DNA of 64,000 bases from Meconema thalassinum (GCA_946902985.2 OX336389.2:1010259441-1010323440), one strand, 5' to 3'; shown: positions 45,410 through 56,965, numbered from the stretch's first letter. The notes: a model not told the origin generated them from the letters alone. Numbers and translations are program-made.

Positions 45410-46286
45410 TGTTGTATCCCAGGGGGATACATCCACCCCATTATAAATTATACACCATAGCTACACATCTTCAGTCCCTACACACTCATATGAACTCACA
45501 TGAACGCCCATGAACTCCTGTGAACTCTTCGTGAACTCATACGACCCCCACACTAGTACCGACCTGCTTGGAATGTGCCGAATATGCACACACTGCACTA
45601 CAGTAACTATAAAATGGGCATGCTCCCATACATCGTGATCTGTGTACAGTGAAACTCTTGAAAGACGACTTCACGCCAGCTGCCATCTAGGGGAGTGTGA
45701 TTGCGAGACTAACCCTTTTACATTTACATCCAGTATCCAACCCCTTACACTTTATAATTACATTGTTAAAGAATTATTAGCACCAAAGCTGTTCTGTGGA
45801 TTATCATTAACGCTTCACAAGAAGTAGTCATTTAACTAATTGATTTCCACTAGACTGATATTTCTGATTATTTAATTGCATAGTAAGCCAATACCTACCC
45901 CATTTGATCCCAATAGAGTTCTGTAGTATTTTATTGTTTAAAGGTATTAGCTAAGCAGTTCACTCGTTAGCTCATGTTAAGAGCTTCGATCAGCATTACT
46001 GCTACTCATAGTACTTGCTTGCGCGCCTGTCGCGAGCACTGAACAGCGATTACTCATCAACAAGTTGGCAATCCCCCCCCCCCCCCGATCAACCCTTTAC
46101 TGGTATCCCACCCCCTAGCTCTCCAGATACACCGTACAACTGGAAGCTGTCCTACAAGCACGTCTAAGCTTTATAGACGCTCCCTACACAAACTCACCCC
46201 CAAAACACTTACACTTACAGCCCCAAATTACACAACATTCCAAACTACCCCTATACACATTGTAGAAGCCCTTCCAGGCCCATACA
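45410..46286 (+). repeat. 3' LTR of the 11.3-kb element
   Basis: 877 bases, matching 34985-35854. A poly-C run (about 46074-46087) accounts for part of the length difference. Confidence 0.92.
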
Positions 46287-46644
46287 ATAATACTCTCTCC
46301 TAACTTTTGGCTTTTTCTCTAGATCCCTCGTTTTTTCTCGGTTGTAAGAATATGCTCAAAGTACGTTTTGCAGAATTGATTTGTCATAATTTTCTATTTC
46401 GTTTTGCTCCTCCATTCTCCTCAAATTTTCTAGACAAGACTACAACAGATTTAATAGCTACAATTGTAAAGTTCTCAACTCCCAGATTTCTCATATGTGC
46501 AGATACTGGCTTGGGATTTCCCTCTCTGGCATCATTTCTGTGCCCTCCCATTCGTCTGCACAACTGGTCTGTAGTACTTCCAATATATATCATGTCATCA
46601 ATAGAGTTTGTCATCATGTAAATTGTGCCGTGTATTGTATTCAT
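46287..46644 (-). pseudogene. PLV GIY-YIG nuclease, N-terminal part
   Basis: The frame from ATG 46644 has GTIYMMTNSIDDMIYIGST (the GIY and YIG elements), CRRMGGHR (catalytic Arg region) and HMRNLGVENFTIVAI. A frameshift follows near 46440, after which a charged tail reads on to the LTR-element insertion at 46286. Stand-alone GIY-YIG nucleases of this kind occur in large DNA viruses and Polinton-like viruses. This is a different family from the Penelope GIY-YIG domain at 25453. Confidence 0.75.
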
Positions 46645-47078
46645 TTATGTCCAATAACTTTTTTAAATGTATTTTGCTAACTTAGGAGCTCGCCTGCGGA
46701 TTACCCAATCTTAATTGTTTTTACCATTGGAGCCGGTCATTACCCGGATGCCCTCTATAAGTTTCCAAATAGAGGTAGTAGATTAAGCTCTAAGGGCGTT
46801 CCCGCATCAAGGTGTGTGTTTGCTATGCTCTTTTCAAGCATAACAGCGGCCCAGTTGACCACAATAATTATATCCAGGAATATGCGCTTCAGGCATTGGT
46901 ATTGTTCAATGCCCAGTTTACTATTCCTTTACCATGTTTTTCCTACTTCCAAAAAGTATGAGGAAGATTACTTAAGAATCGAATTAGATAAGGAATACCT
47001 TTAGGATGATTGACAATAAAGTCACAAAATTTACTCGTTAGCATTTGGGTGATTCCAACTTTTTCGTTGCAAAAATTA
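46645..47078. other. Unassigned stretch inside the PLV
   Basis: No recognised motif. Short open frames (46816-47004 +) have no known relatives that I can see. It may be a decayed viral gene or spacer. Confidence 0.4.
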
Positions 47079-47832
47079 TTGTTGCCTGCATTCCTCTCCA
47101 TGAATGACTACGAGTCTATCAATCAAATCTCGAACATTATCCATCCACACATATTCTACTGGCTTTTCTGTGTATTGATTCACAAACCCTGTACCAGTTT
47201 TTGTAGGACTGCTTACAGACTTGGACCTCGATTTCTTTCCTATACCTTCCTCTGCTTTTATTTCTTTCCACAGATTGCTTAGAATAAGCATCCGTTTGTC
47301 CCCAGTAGACGATCTTACTTTTTCCGTATTCGGATTGTAGTTTTCATAAACCAAGTTTGTGTCTACTGCAATTTCTTTGTAGTGATCTAAATCTCCTGCA
47401 GTGTGCTCTTTGTTGAATATATCCTTTCTCGTTAAAAGTACAAAAAGGCCTTTTGTTCCTATATATTTTTTGCTGGATATTTCAACGACAAAATTATCGT
47501 GATCAAAAATGACTTTAGAGTCTCCAATATATCTATCCTTTCTTACTGGCCTAAATCCAAATATAAAATCGTTGGCATTGTTGAGGGCTTCTAGTAATTC
47601 AGGTCCTACGTTGATGAGATTTGGGTTATCTTTCAACATTCATTTTATTTCTTGCTGTTCAACTTGTTCCAAAAGTGGCTCTAAACTTCTTCTTGTTGGA
47701 GAAGGGATCGAATCATTGTCAGAGAATTTAAAAAAATTCAAACGACGTTTCTTCAGGTGTTGGCGGTATCGGGAATAAATTATTAAAGTAGTGATTGTAA
47801 GGTACTAATTTTTTCTCGACCTCATTGTTTTC
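47079..47832 (-). pseudogene. PLV conserved ORF with YVW-DN box, C-terminal part
   Basis: The main frame (47639-47076) shows FGFRPVRKDRYIGDSKVIFD, KYIGTKGLFVLLTRKD, DLDHYKEIAVDTN and, near the end, VEYVWMDNVRDLIDRL. This order of motifs is characteristic of a protein of unknown function that recurs beside capsid and ATPase genes in insect Polinton-like elements. An in-frame stop separates a Pro/Glu-rich upstream part (47832-47640, IPPTPEETSFEFF). A LINE A copy cuts the gene at 47833; the N-terminus continues at 54189. Confidence 0.72.
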
Positions 47833-48957
47833 AGATTAGATTAGAATTTTATTTATCCATTTGATCAATTACATGTATACAATATATTTTGATATAGGAC
47901 ACGTCAGAAATAACATAGAAAATAAAAGAACTTACATGTATATATTACTAATACTATAACTATTTATAACTTATTATAATAACAGATCTTAAGAGACACA
48001 ATCTTATTGGACAACTATTTTCATCTTACTCTATTATCACAATATGAAAACTTAATTCTATACTGTACCCAATGGTACGAGGGCTGACTGGCATCGAACC
48101 GGGGTCTCTATAGAGGAAAGATCAGGTCCATGATTTTCCTAAGAATCGAACAATTGATCTGTGAGGGGGAACAGCCACAGTGAACCCAAGGAGCAATGAG
48201 ATAATAACACTATATGAGAATAAAAGCTTAATTCCACGTACAGAACGGGAATTTTAGGCAATAATAAGTTGGAATATTCTGTAAACTGCGAGCCAGTATA
48301 CGAACATGCTAGCAAAAGCTACAGAAACCGAGCCAACTTGACAGCTGATAAAGTGGATTTGAAAATGGGAGGTACAGACGGACGCTAGTGCCCTATTTCT
48401 TGGCGGCACTGGAGTGGGAAGACAGTGAATAATGACCGAGAAAATCCCCGTCAGGCAAGGCAGAGAAGCAGAGAGGGGGTGGTCATCTAGAGAAATTAAT
48501 TAATTACTGCCAAATGAAGCATTCTAATGGGATGAGACCTACACCCAGATACTTATATTCAAAGAGAGGTAATTTAGGAGTGTCTGCACACCTAAATTAA
48601 AGCCTGTATGTGATTATGAGCATATTCAAAGGCAAACCACGGACGGGCAAGGGTCAGTCTCGTAGCAGGTGGGGATTCACCAAAGATAGCGTTACCACGC
48701 CATGGAGGAAAGCAATTAATTTTAATTAATTGAGCGAAGGAATCACCGGCACGCAAGTGGATCTGGAACCTCCATGAAAAGGCGATCAAGAATCACACTG
48801 TACCTTGTCAATAAACGCGATATTTCAGAAGAGATATTTCCTGAGATGCAAGAGGACTACTTTTTGTCAGGAACCCTTATATGGGAGATGAAGCTGGGGA
48901 GAGTCAGTTCTTCTTTGACTCAACTTGTGGGGCGACATGCTGTCCAGCCACACGGAA

Positions 48958-48981
48958 TAGATAGATAGATAGATAGATAGA
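48958..48981. repeat. (GATA)n microsatellite
   Basis: About six GATA units inside the unclassified element. It resembles LINE tails, so a further truncated minus-strand LINE could start here, but no coding part was recognised. Confidence 0.85.
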
Positions 48982-49876
48982 TTTGTATTAAGTGCGCGCA
49001 ATATGCAAGCCGTTATAATCAGAATCTTTGTGATGGACAATGAAAGGTGCATTATGCAGCCTAGTACAAGTAATTTTGCATTAATATTATAAACAGTCTA
49101 CGGCAGACATATAATCAGGCAGTATACGCGACTAGTAATCAGTACAGCGTAGAGATATTGCGGTATGATTTTGATAGACAATGAACTTATCCTCAGGAAT
49201 AGTTATGATCTTTAAAGTATAATATATAATTGTAACAGATACTACAGATTACGGGAACCTGGAAGGCATCACAAGTATTTGTGATATATAATTGAGCAGC
49301 ACACTAGAAGATAGAAGATAGGAATTGTAGGAGACGGGAGATGAGCACACCTACTCGAGATAGACTTTCGGAGGAGACAGGCGGATGTCAGAATTTTGCA
49401 GCATCGTATCTCTGAAATCATGCAATAGTGGAAAGCCCAGCAAGGCTCCGTGTGTAAATTACCTGTAAAGTTAGTGATAAAAGTGATAACCTAAAGTGTT
49501 TAAATTTGTGTGTTATAATAATGTGTGGTATTTCAAAGTGTAAAATGCAGGTATTACAATATGTAATTCCCACGTGCAAACCATATTCAATGTTCTTTGT
49601 GAAAGGTGTTGTGATGGCTTAGAAGAAATCAAAATGGTGGGCGCAATGCTGTAGTGTTGGGTAAATCCAGCCAGAATGAAAGTGAGTACCATCCAAATAT
49701 GTTAATATGATTTAAGAGCTCACCATACAACATGTCATTTCCTCAAATACTAAGAATTTGCAGTCATTTGTATACGAGTTCACATCCCTCGTATCTTAGT
49801 AAATATATTGCTTTGAGGATGATAAACTTACGACCATTTAGGCGTAAGATGTTGATGAAAGTAACGGTAACGTTAA

Positions 49877-49877
49877 C

Positions 49878-49920
<43 letters not shown>
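49877..49920. repeat. (TAA)n microsatellite
   Basis: About fourteen TAA/AAT units inside the unclassified element. Confidence 0.92.
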
Positions 49921-52053
49921 CTGAGGTCGTTGTCAATAATAAATGTAAAATCGGCATATTGATGCCTTATAGAACGTGCAAATTGGGTCATGTCCATTGA
50001 AAGAATACAGTGTTATTGTGAAGAGTGAGAAAGAGAGATATAATAGCGAGATAAAGAGAGTTTTTCAGTGTCATTGAAATATTAAATAATGTTAAATGCT
50101 ACATGGTTGTGTTTGAGAGCCATTAAGGCAGATAATGTAATTGCCAGTAAATTGATACATGTCTTAGAGCTACGTAAACCCTTGGTTTATAATTAAATGA
50201 AGGGAGGACATGAGTGCATTATGAATTGAGCCCTCTAAAAGAAATTTTGTTTTAGCCGCAATAAGCGAGCATGTCTAACGTAGAATCAAAAGATTTGCGT
50301 CAATAATTGCATGGACCATCCAAGATAGTTCGCGCGTTGATGAATCTAGTAGGCCAATCTTCGAATCAACGATGTGTTGAATAGCCTCAGAGCATACATA
50401 TATTTAGCAACAGAGTTGGGCCAGATGTTATCTGTAACCCACTGTTAGCAGAGTCTTCGCTACCAGAGAAAACAATGAGACACCCTAGGTATGCCATTTT
50501 AATAATTGATCTACCCGTGGAGGTAAGACGATTTCTTCGAGTAGGAAACATGGTGATTTCCTCAATATATTCGTACCCGTACGGCGCGAGATAACAGTTT
50601 GAAGCTCGGCTGGTACGCGTCCAGAGCCACTGATTGCATCCATAAAACGGCGAAACTATTGGAGATCCATCCCTAGTTATGAATACTAATTAGGAGCCGA
50701 ATTGAGCCCATAAAATACCCTAAGTGTAGGTGTTAAATACTTGGATCGACTCCATTCATTATGACACACCCAATCATGCAACCCTGATAGAGCTGCACCA
50801 AGAGCGAGCATATGGCAAGGTTTGTTTACAAGGAGAATAGCGGTCAGGAAGGCAGGCGAGAGGCTGCAGACCGGGGTAGCCATCTTGGAAGGGTGGACCT
50901 TGACGAGCCTGTCGTGTTCACACCGAGGGGAGTTAATTGACCGTGTCCCTTTTACTTCTTCTCTTTAAGGATGTACTGGAACACTGTAGGATCTCGTTAT
51001 CTCTGAAAGTAATTGAAATATGCTTGATATTATTGTATCAAATAAATTAAATGCATTGTATCCATTGGAATAGAATGTTGGATCAGAGTAATCGGATGAG
51101 ATTTGGCCAAGTTGTTGTCTGTAAAGAGTAATTACCCAGTTAATGCTAATTTACTCAGACGGGTAGCATTATTGCACGATATAGCACGTTTGTAACGATA
51201 GTAATGACATGACCAGACCCAGAAGATTGTTGTATGGTGAAGCTAAATCAGTAATTATGTGTGTTTTGGAGGGGAAGGTTATTCACTTCAGCGTTTGAAA
51301 GCTATGGGAAAAGGAAACGATGTTGCGCAGAAAACAACACATGTTAAGCAAAGAATAAGGTAATTAAATCAATGTTGTTCAAGGTAAATGTTCCGTTTCA
51401 GAACGGACAAATATTTTAATAATTGCACATAATGATTATTCAGTTGTAATTTGTGTTTTTATTGTTGTGTTGTGATATGCAAATTTAAGATAAAGTGTGC
51501 AATGTAAAAGACATTATGAACATTCGTCAATGTCAAAGAGTATCAATGTTAGGATATCTAGGATGGATATGGGTGCGGAGGAGCGACAACTTTATGAGAA
51601 GAGACTCACATATAATTTTTATTTTGTCTTGTGGGGAAGTAATTATAATATTTTTGTGTTTTGTTGTGTTTTGCCATGATTTAATACCATTAAATGTTAT
51701 ATTTAGGAGCTTGTTGTTTCTTTCAAGTAGAGTAGTTACCTGACAGACTCAAATCCTGAACATGTGGTCGTATGAGTGGGATGGACGCCCCATACCTCGA
51801 AAGACCGTGAGCCAGCTGGGATACGAACACATGTTCCATACGATAACGCAAGGGTACAATACATACAACAACTTACAGCTAGGTATTACAATTAAAATGG
51901 AAAAGTATATTTTAATTTAATTATCGCTCCTATATGCTATGATATTCAAATACAGAGTCAAAACAATGGCACTGCAGATAAGCTTTCAACATTCTATCAA
52001 AGGTTATTATTTTTGAGCCAAACTTTATATGCTGGGGTAGTTTATTGTATAAT

Positions 52054-54188
52054 TTAACGCCTGTGTGGAATGTTCCTTTTTGATATATGCTTGTGTGTGT
52101 GAAATATGAATGTTTTGATTTGTTCTTGTTTTATGTCCATGAACATCATTGTTTGTTTTAAGAAAAAGTCTTTATTCATTAAATTCCTTTTAGAAATCAT
52201 TCTACTTTCAAATATATGAATGTAGTGCAGTGGGAGAATGTTTAAATCTTTAAACAGAGGTCTGCATGATTCTCTAGTGTTTACATTTGCCATAATTCTA
52301 ATCGCCCTCTTTTGTATCCTAAACGTGCTTAGTACATCTGGTGACATATCCCAAAATATGACCCCATATCTTAAGTATGAATGGAAATAAGCAAAATAAG
52401 TATTTCTTAATGTGTGCATGCTAGTGCAAGTTTTCAAAATACGTAACGCAAAGCACATCGAGTTCAGTTTAGTATTCAGATATTGTATATGTTTGTTCTA
52501 TTTCAAGTCATGTTGTATCCATAGTCCTAAACACTTTGTTTCTGATTTCTTTTCTATTTGATGACCATTTAATGTTATATTGGGCGTCGCAGGATTCCTA
52601 TTCTGTATAGTGTGGACATTTAGAGATACTGTTTTTTTATAGTTGATTATGAGGCGATTATCTTGTGACCATTTGGTTAACTCTCCTGTAACGGAGTCAG
52701 CAGACTGCTGTATGACCTGTTTAGTTTCACCTTTTATTACGAGTGTTGTATCGTCCGCAAACAAAATTTCCTTATGTGAATGAACGTTCTGTGTTATATC
52801 ATTGAAATATAGAAGAAGAGTAGTGGGCCCAAAACCGATCCCTGGGGTACTCCTAATTTAATAATACCCTCATTGGACAATGTTTCATTAAGTAATCTGG
52901 TTCCATCATCCTTGTGTCTCACGCTTACTATTTGTTTACGCCTTGTTAAGTTAGACTCTATCCATTTATTAGCTAGACTTCTAATACCATATTGATTTAG
53001 TTTTGTAAGGAGGATTTTATGGTCAACAACATCAAATGCTTTCGATAAATCCAAGAATAGGCCAGTTACATGTTCCTTATTGTCAATTAATTTCAGTATA
53101 CTATTAATGCATTCATAAATTGCTGTGTATGTAGATTTTGCCGTTCTGAATCCATGTTGTGAGTTTGATAGTATTTTATTTTTTACTATAAAACTTATCA
53201 GTCTCTTATACGTGATTTTTTCCACAATTTTTGCAATACCAGTTGGTAAGTTAATAGGACGATAGTTATCTAAATCATCTTTTGAACCGTTTTTGTGCAC
53301 TGGAATTACTTTTGATAACTTAAAATATCCGGGTAAGTTCCTGAGGGAATTGAACTGTTTATTAAGTGCGTAAGTGGATTTATTATATTTTCAGCACATT
53401 CTTTAAAATTGCATCAGGGATGCCATCAATGCCAGCACAGAATTTATTTTTAGCTCTTTTTTTTAACTATTCTTACCTCTCCACTTGTGACATGATTTAT
53501 AAATAAAGAATCACTGCATATATTTATTTTATTATTAGAATTTCAATAATTCAATAATTTTTGTGGAATTTCCAGAAAATAGTCATTAAAAGTGTTTGCA
53601 ATTTCCTCTGGATTATTAATCGATTTATTATTGCAGGTCAGTGTAATGCTCCTTTGTATTTTAGCAGATTTTCCAGTTTCTTTCTTTATCACGGACCACA
53701 TAGCCCTGTTTTATTAGATGATTGGGATATAAAATTATCATTATGCATTTTCTTTGCTAGTCTTATTACCTTAATATGCTAGTGTATTTTTGTAGTATAA
53801 ATTTAATTCAGGTATTGTGTGGTATTGTTTATATAATTTGTGTAGAAATTTATTTCTTTGGCATGAATTTATAATCCCTGTTGTTATCCAATTGCTAGCT
53901 TTGTTATTTTGAATAGTTATTTGTTTAAAGGGGAATTTATTTCTTTGACATGAATTTATAATCCCTGTTGTTATCCAATTGCTAGCTTTGTTATTTTGAA
54001 TAGTTCTTTGTTTAAAGGGGAATGCTGTTTCAAAATAGCAATTTAGGGTACTGCTAAATGCATTAAGTTTATCATTTACATTTCCTAGTGTATACATTTC
54101 TGACCATGTTTCCTTATTTAATACGTCATTGAAATATGAAACATTTGTATCAGTTTCTTCTATAGCTTTAATGACAGTCTCTTCGATT
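52054..54188 (-). pseudogene. LINE A copy 3 reverse transcriptase
   Basis: Fragments 54223-53771, 53300-52794, 52764-52498 and 52458-52054 together cover RT: DNYRPINLPTGIAKIVEK, SQHGFRTAKSTYTA, LDLSKAFDVVDH, GVPQGSVLGPLLFF, FADDTTLV (FADD intact) and the C-terminal thumb. It has fewer lesions than the 11.7-13.8 kb copy (for instance PQGS is intact here and closed by a stop there). An 87-base in-frame duplication lies at 53847-54020. Confidence 0.9.
53847..54020 (-). repeat. 87-base tandem duplication inside the LINE RT linker
   Basis: Two copies, starting at 53847 and 53934, encode the same 29 residues twice (TIQNNKASNWITTG and INSCQRNK in each). They differ at only a few bases. The other LINE A copy (11760-11850) has one copy. 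Confidence 0.95.
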
Positions 54189-54434
54189 CCTCCCCAATTT
54201 ACTTTGAACTTTATCGATGGCATCTATGACAGGCTGAACTTCCTTCTTGTATTTTTCGTATTCTGTTATCGGCTTTGTATTCCAGGCTCTGAAACCTTCT
54301 TTTAGTTCTTGAAGTTTTCTAAGATTTTTATTTGCTTGCTTAACTGTGGTTTCAGAATTTTCTATTGTTTGTTTCCTTTTCTTTTTCTTCTTGTTTGGCT
54401 GTTTTTCAACCACAGACTCATAATGGGCTAGCAT
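54189..54434 (-). pseudogene. PLV conserved ORF, N-terminal coiled-coil part
   Basis: From ATG 54434 the frame is Lys-rich and helical (MLAHYESVVEKQPNKKKKKR) with FRAWNTKPITEYEKYKKEV before the LINE junction. It is best read as the front of the YVW-DN protein at 47079, separated from it by LINE A copy 3. A coiled-coil N-terminus is usual for this protein. Confidence 0.6.
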
Positions 54435-54534
54435 TTATTTGTCGAAAAACAGGGTGTTGTTTATATGAATGATGAAATTTTATTTCTGTGTCTGCCATCG
54501 TGTGCTCTACGAGTCAAGTCTATGGTTACAAATT

Positions 54535-54656
54535 CAAAATCAATTGGTTCCCACCATTACTGCACATTTCTTTAAATTTATCGAGTTTCTTGTCTCTGCC
54601 AACTTTTTCATGGTAAACGTGAATTAAGTTGGTATCGTCTAGTATGATTATTGTAG
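54535..54656 (-). pseudogene. PLV packaging ATPase, C-terminal part
   Basis: The frame reads IILDDTNLIHVYHEKVGRD then KKLDKFKEMCS, the end of the genome-packaging ATPase family of Polinton-like viruses (Asp-Asp-x-Asn-Leu-x-His box). The front is at 56398-56894. About 1.7 kb of inserted DNA separates the two. Confidence 0.75.
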
Positions 54657-55548
54657 AGTACCAGAGATGGTAGCCTCTACAACGTGTGTTAAAAGGGGGA
54701 TGAAATGAGAGTAGCTGAAGGCTGCTCGGGGCTCTAGTGTAAAAAGTGTAGGTTTGAGCGGTTCGGGCGTAAACGAAGCACGACGGGAGAACTCCCAATT
54801 GTACAGTCTGCTTGGGAAGTTCTAAGGGATGATGGCAAAGGGTGGTTTGCTAATTGAGTGTTGGAGCAGCTATGCTGCCGCTCGGGTTCGTGCTGATATG
54901 GACTGACTGGCCGCGCTACTAATGAATAGCGCGCACGCAAGCAATGTAACGTGACGCAAGTGGCTGACCTCGGTAACCAATAAGCAATTAACTAAGTGCT
55001 ATTAGGATCCTACCGGGAAGAGGTTTAAGGGGTAGGATATTATCAACTAGTTAAATAAAATAAACAAATGACCAGTTAGCTTTTAGATTTTAAGGTTTAA
55101 TGTGTACTCCCAATGTGGAGTACTATAGACTTTGCAGAGCAGCTACTACTAACTCAGATGCTTTACAATAATTTAGGGGATGATGGTGTAAGTGTTTGTC
55201 TGTTAGTGTGTTAGCTCGCTGGACACTCACCAATCTGGACGTGACGACTTTGGACAGCGTCCCGGCACCTGGTTACACTGTGGAAGACTGATTGTTCTGG
55301 TTACCTCACTCTGCCGTTTTATAGAGGCCGCCTGCTGAGTTTGCAGAGTTGCGGATTCCTTAGGAAGTGAGTTGCTGGCCGGGGTCGCCGGAGGACAAGT
55401 ATGGGGTTATTGAAGGTTATTTGCAGTGCTAGGCCTTTGGATTTGCAGTGAATTTGTACAGGTCGTTTGGGAGTTTTATCTGTATGGTTATAATTTATGA
55501 AATATAAGGGATGTAGGGGGTGGCCTACCCCAGGTATGCAACAATATA
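54657..55548. mobile_element. Unclassified 0.9-kb insert, possibly a solo LTR
   Basis: Non-coding sequence between the PLV ATPase and the mariner. A start at TGTAGAGTACC (about 54664) and an end at GTATGCAACA (about 55543) would give TG...CA ends, but no matching target duplication was found. No partner copy exists in the window. Confidence 0.35.
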
Positions 55549-55550
55549 TA

Positions 55551-56397
55551 AGGTGCGTTTAAAAGCTGGAAAGCGCAAACCGGTGACTACATCGGTTATT
55601 CGTGGCGTGTGTAACGAGGTGTGGTTCTGACCAGAGCGTGGAAGGTCACAGCCTGTCACTGGAGGGCACGCGTGCACGTCACGTGACGATAGAAAGCGAA
55701 CAGCAGTATGCATCAATCGTCCAAAGCTGCCAGTCACATTGCAAACAGTGACATGGAGGCGTCAACCGAAGAGCAAAGAGGTGTTGTTCGGTTTCTGACA
55801 GCGGAAGGAGTAGGGGGAACGGACATTCATCGCCGAATGTCACAAGTGTACGGCGAACACTGCATTTTCCTTGCAAGGGTCAAGGCGTGGCACAAGCGCT
55901 TCAGGGAAGGATGGGTGTCGTTAGCCGATGATGCCCGGTCTGAGGCACCCCCCTGCATTACCGATGACAACGACCAGCTGGTTGATGCACTCATTACCCA
56001 TGACCGGCGAGTGACAGTGAACGCCACAGCCACCGTGGTCGCTCCACGACAATGCACGACCTCATACGGCCAACACAGTCGCCGCACTCCTGCAGAAATT
56101 CAAATGGGAGGTTCTCAGACACCCTCCATACAGTCCAGACCTCTCTCCCTGTGATTACGCCATGTTTGGTCCCCTGAAAAGGGCTCTGCGGGGCCAACGA
56201 TTCACCTCGGACACCGACGTCCAGCTGCACGTGCGGAACTGGTTCACATCGCAGCACAGGGAATTTTATGAGACAGCCATTCACTGCCTCGTGTCACAGT
56301 GGGACAAGTGCCTCAACAGCCAGGGCCAATACTTCTAACATACAGGTTCTGGTTTCTGTAATTTTGCCTCCAGCTCGTTACTTTTTGAACGCAACTT
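55551..56397 (+). mobile_element. Mariner/Tc1-type transposon, internally deleted
   Basis: Terminal repeats AGGTGCGTTTAAAA (left) and the inverse AAGTTGCGTTCAAAA (right) sit next to TATA on both sides, consistent with TA target duplication. The inside holds a transposase missing its middle. Its right flank is PLV ATPase sequence; its left flank is the 0.9-kb insert. Confidence 0.88.
55708..56338 (+). pseudogene. Mariner transposase, deleted
   Basis: The N-terminal helix-turn-helix part reads MEASTEEQRGVVRFLTAEGV...RVKAWHKRFREG near 55753-55910 and continues to VDALITHDRRVTVNATA. It then jumps to LHDNARPHTAN in another frame near 56049, followed by HPPYSPDLSPCDYAMFG near 56111 and the end LNSQGQYF at 56338. 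The segment with the first catalytic Asp is gone; the second and third acidic sites remain. The deletion makes it inactive. Confidence 0.87.
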
Positions 56398-56894
56398 ATA
56401 TTTAAAAAGTTCAAGTTACCTCTAACCAACTGATTTGGAATTCTAGAGTAAGTTTGAGCTAAATAAAAGCAGTCAATGCCCTTGTGTCTTCCCCTAGTAA
56501 AATATTCCCTAACGATGTCTTGATTTTCTGGAATGAAATCGTCAAATAAAACTACGGAACAATCTTCACACTCATCTAAGGGTATAGCTTCTTCATTATT
56601 GTAGATAAACGTAGCTATTAAACAACCGCTTTTATCTTCAATTTTCTTACATTTGCTGATGAGGTTCTGATACTTTGGTTGGTCTAAGCTCTTTTAATAA
56701 ACGTACAAGTGTTTGATATTTTTCCAATTGAGCCATCCTGGTGCTAGGAGATAATTGTCAATCATAAGCGTCGTTTTCCCACATCCACTGGGTCGAATGA
56801 TGGCGCAACGAATAGAATTCGGTAAAAGTTCTCCATGTCTATGTTTTATTTTTTTCTCTGGAAGTCTTAATTTTGGTTCCCAGTCAATCTTCAT
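56398..56894 (-). pseudogene. PLV packaging ATPase, N-terminal and central part
   Basis: From ATG 56894: LLPNSIRCAIIRPSGCGKTTL is a Walker A loop (GCGKTT). After a stop near 56696, VVLFDDF near 56546 is Walker B and GRHKGIDCFYLAQTYSRIP near 56480 the sensor region. FtsK/HerA-superfamily ATPases of this type pump DNA into Polinton-like capsids. The gene is cut at 56398 by mariner. It is divergent from the penton-like gene, with 71 bases between start codons, so a shared promoter region is likely. Confidence 0.85.
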
Positions 56895-56965
56895 TTATTT
56901 GTCTATAAATGAGCAGATTATTTAAGCTAAGTTGGGATACATCTATCCTATAAAAGAGACTGACT

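Larger units (their letters stand above)
34985..46286 (+). mobile_element. 11.3-kb LTR retrotransposon without coding capacity (LARD-like)
   Basis: The direct repeats 34985-35854 and 45410-46286 are LTRs beginning TGTTGTATCCC and ending CATACA, about 97% identical by eye. TGGTGGAAGCGCCGGG (35858 onward) is a likely tRNA primer-binding site, and AAATGGAGGAG (about 45399-45409) a polypurine tract. No gag or pol motif exists in the 9.5-kb interior. Flanks ATAG and ATAA may be a decayed 4-base duplication. The interior is rich in A and C and poor in G. It was probably mobilised by a relative's enzymes. Confidence 0.85.
48064..51858. mobile_element. Unclassified 3.8-kb element, TGTACCC...GGGTACA, TSD ATAC
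   Basis: ATAC at 48060-48063 and 51859-51862 flanks inverted ends TGTACCC/GGGTACA. The two other LINE A copies give the empty site (AATTCTATAAATACAAC), proving the limits. No ORF with recognised motifs exists inside. Near both ends there is a minus-strand pol III B-box-like string (GGTTCGATGCC at about 48098, GTTCGTATCCC at about 51819) followed by CAG(CT)... Whether these are diverged LTRs or DNA-transposon ends is open. Confidence 0.82.
47833..54188 (-). mobile_element. LINE A copy 3, 5'-truncated, inserted in the PLV
   Basis: A reverse-orientation copy of LINE A starting just after the endonuclease domain. The 3' end with a TAATC-type tail is at 47833-47848; the 3' UTR continues to 48063, is broken by a 3.8-kb insert, and resumes at 51859. 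Protein fragments match LINE A almost residue for residue. Confidence 0.9.

Noticed and set aside
48064..51858. Ordinary LTR retrotransposon
   Set aside because: I could not find two matching direct terminal repeats, only 7-base inverted ends and weak B-box-like similarity, so it was left unclassified.
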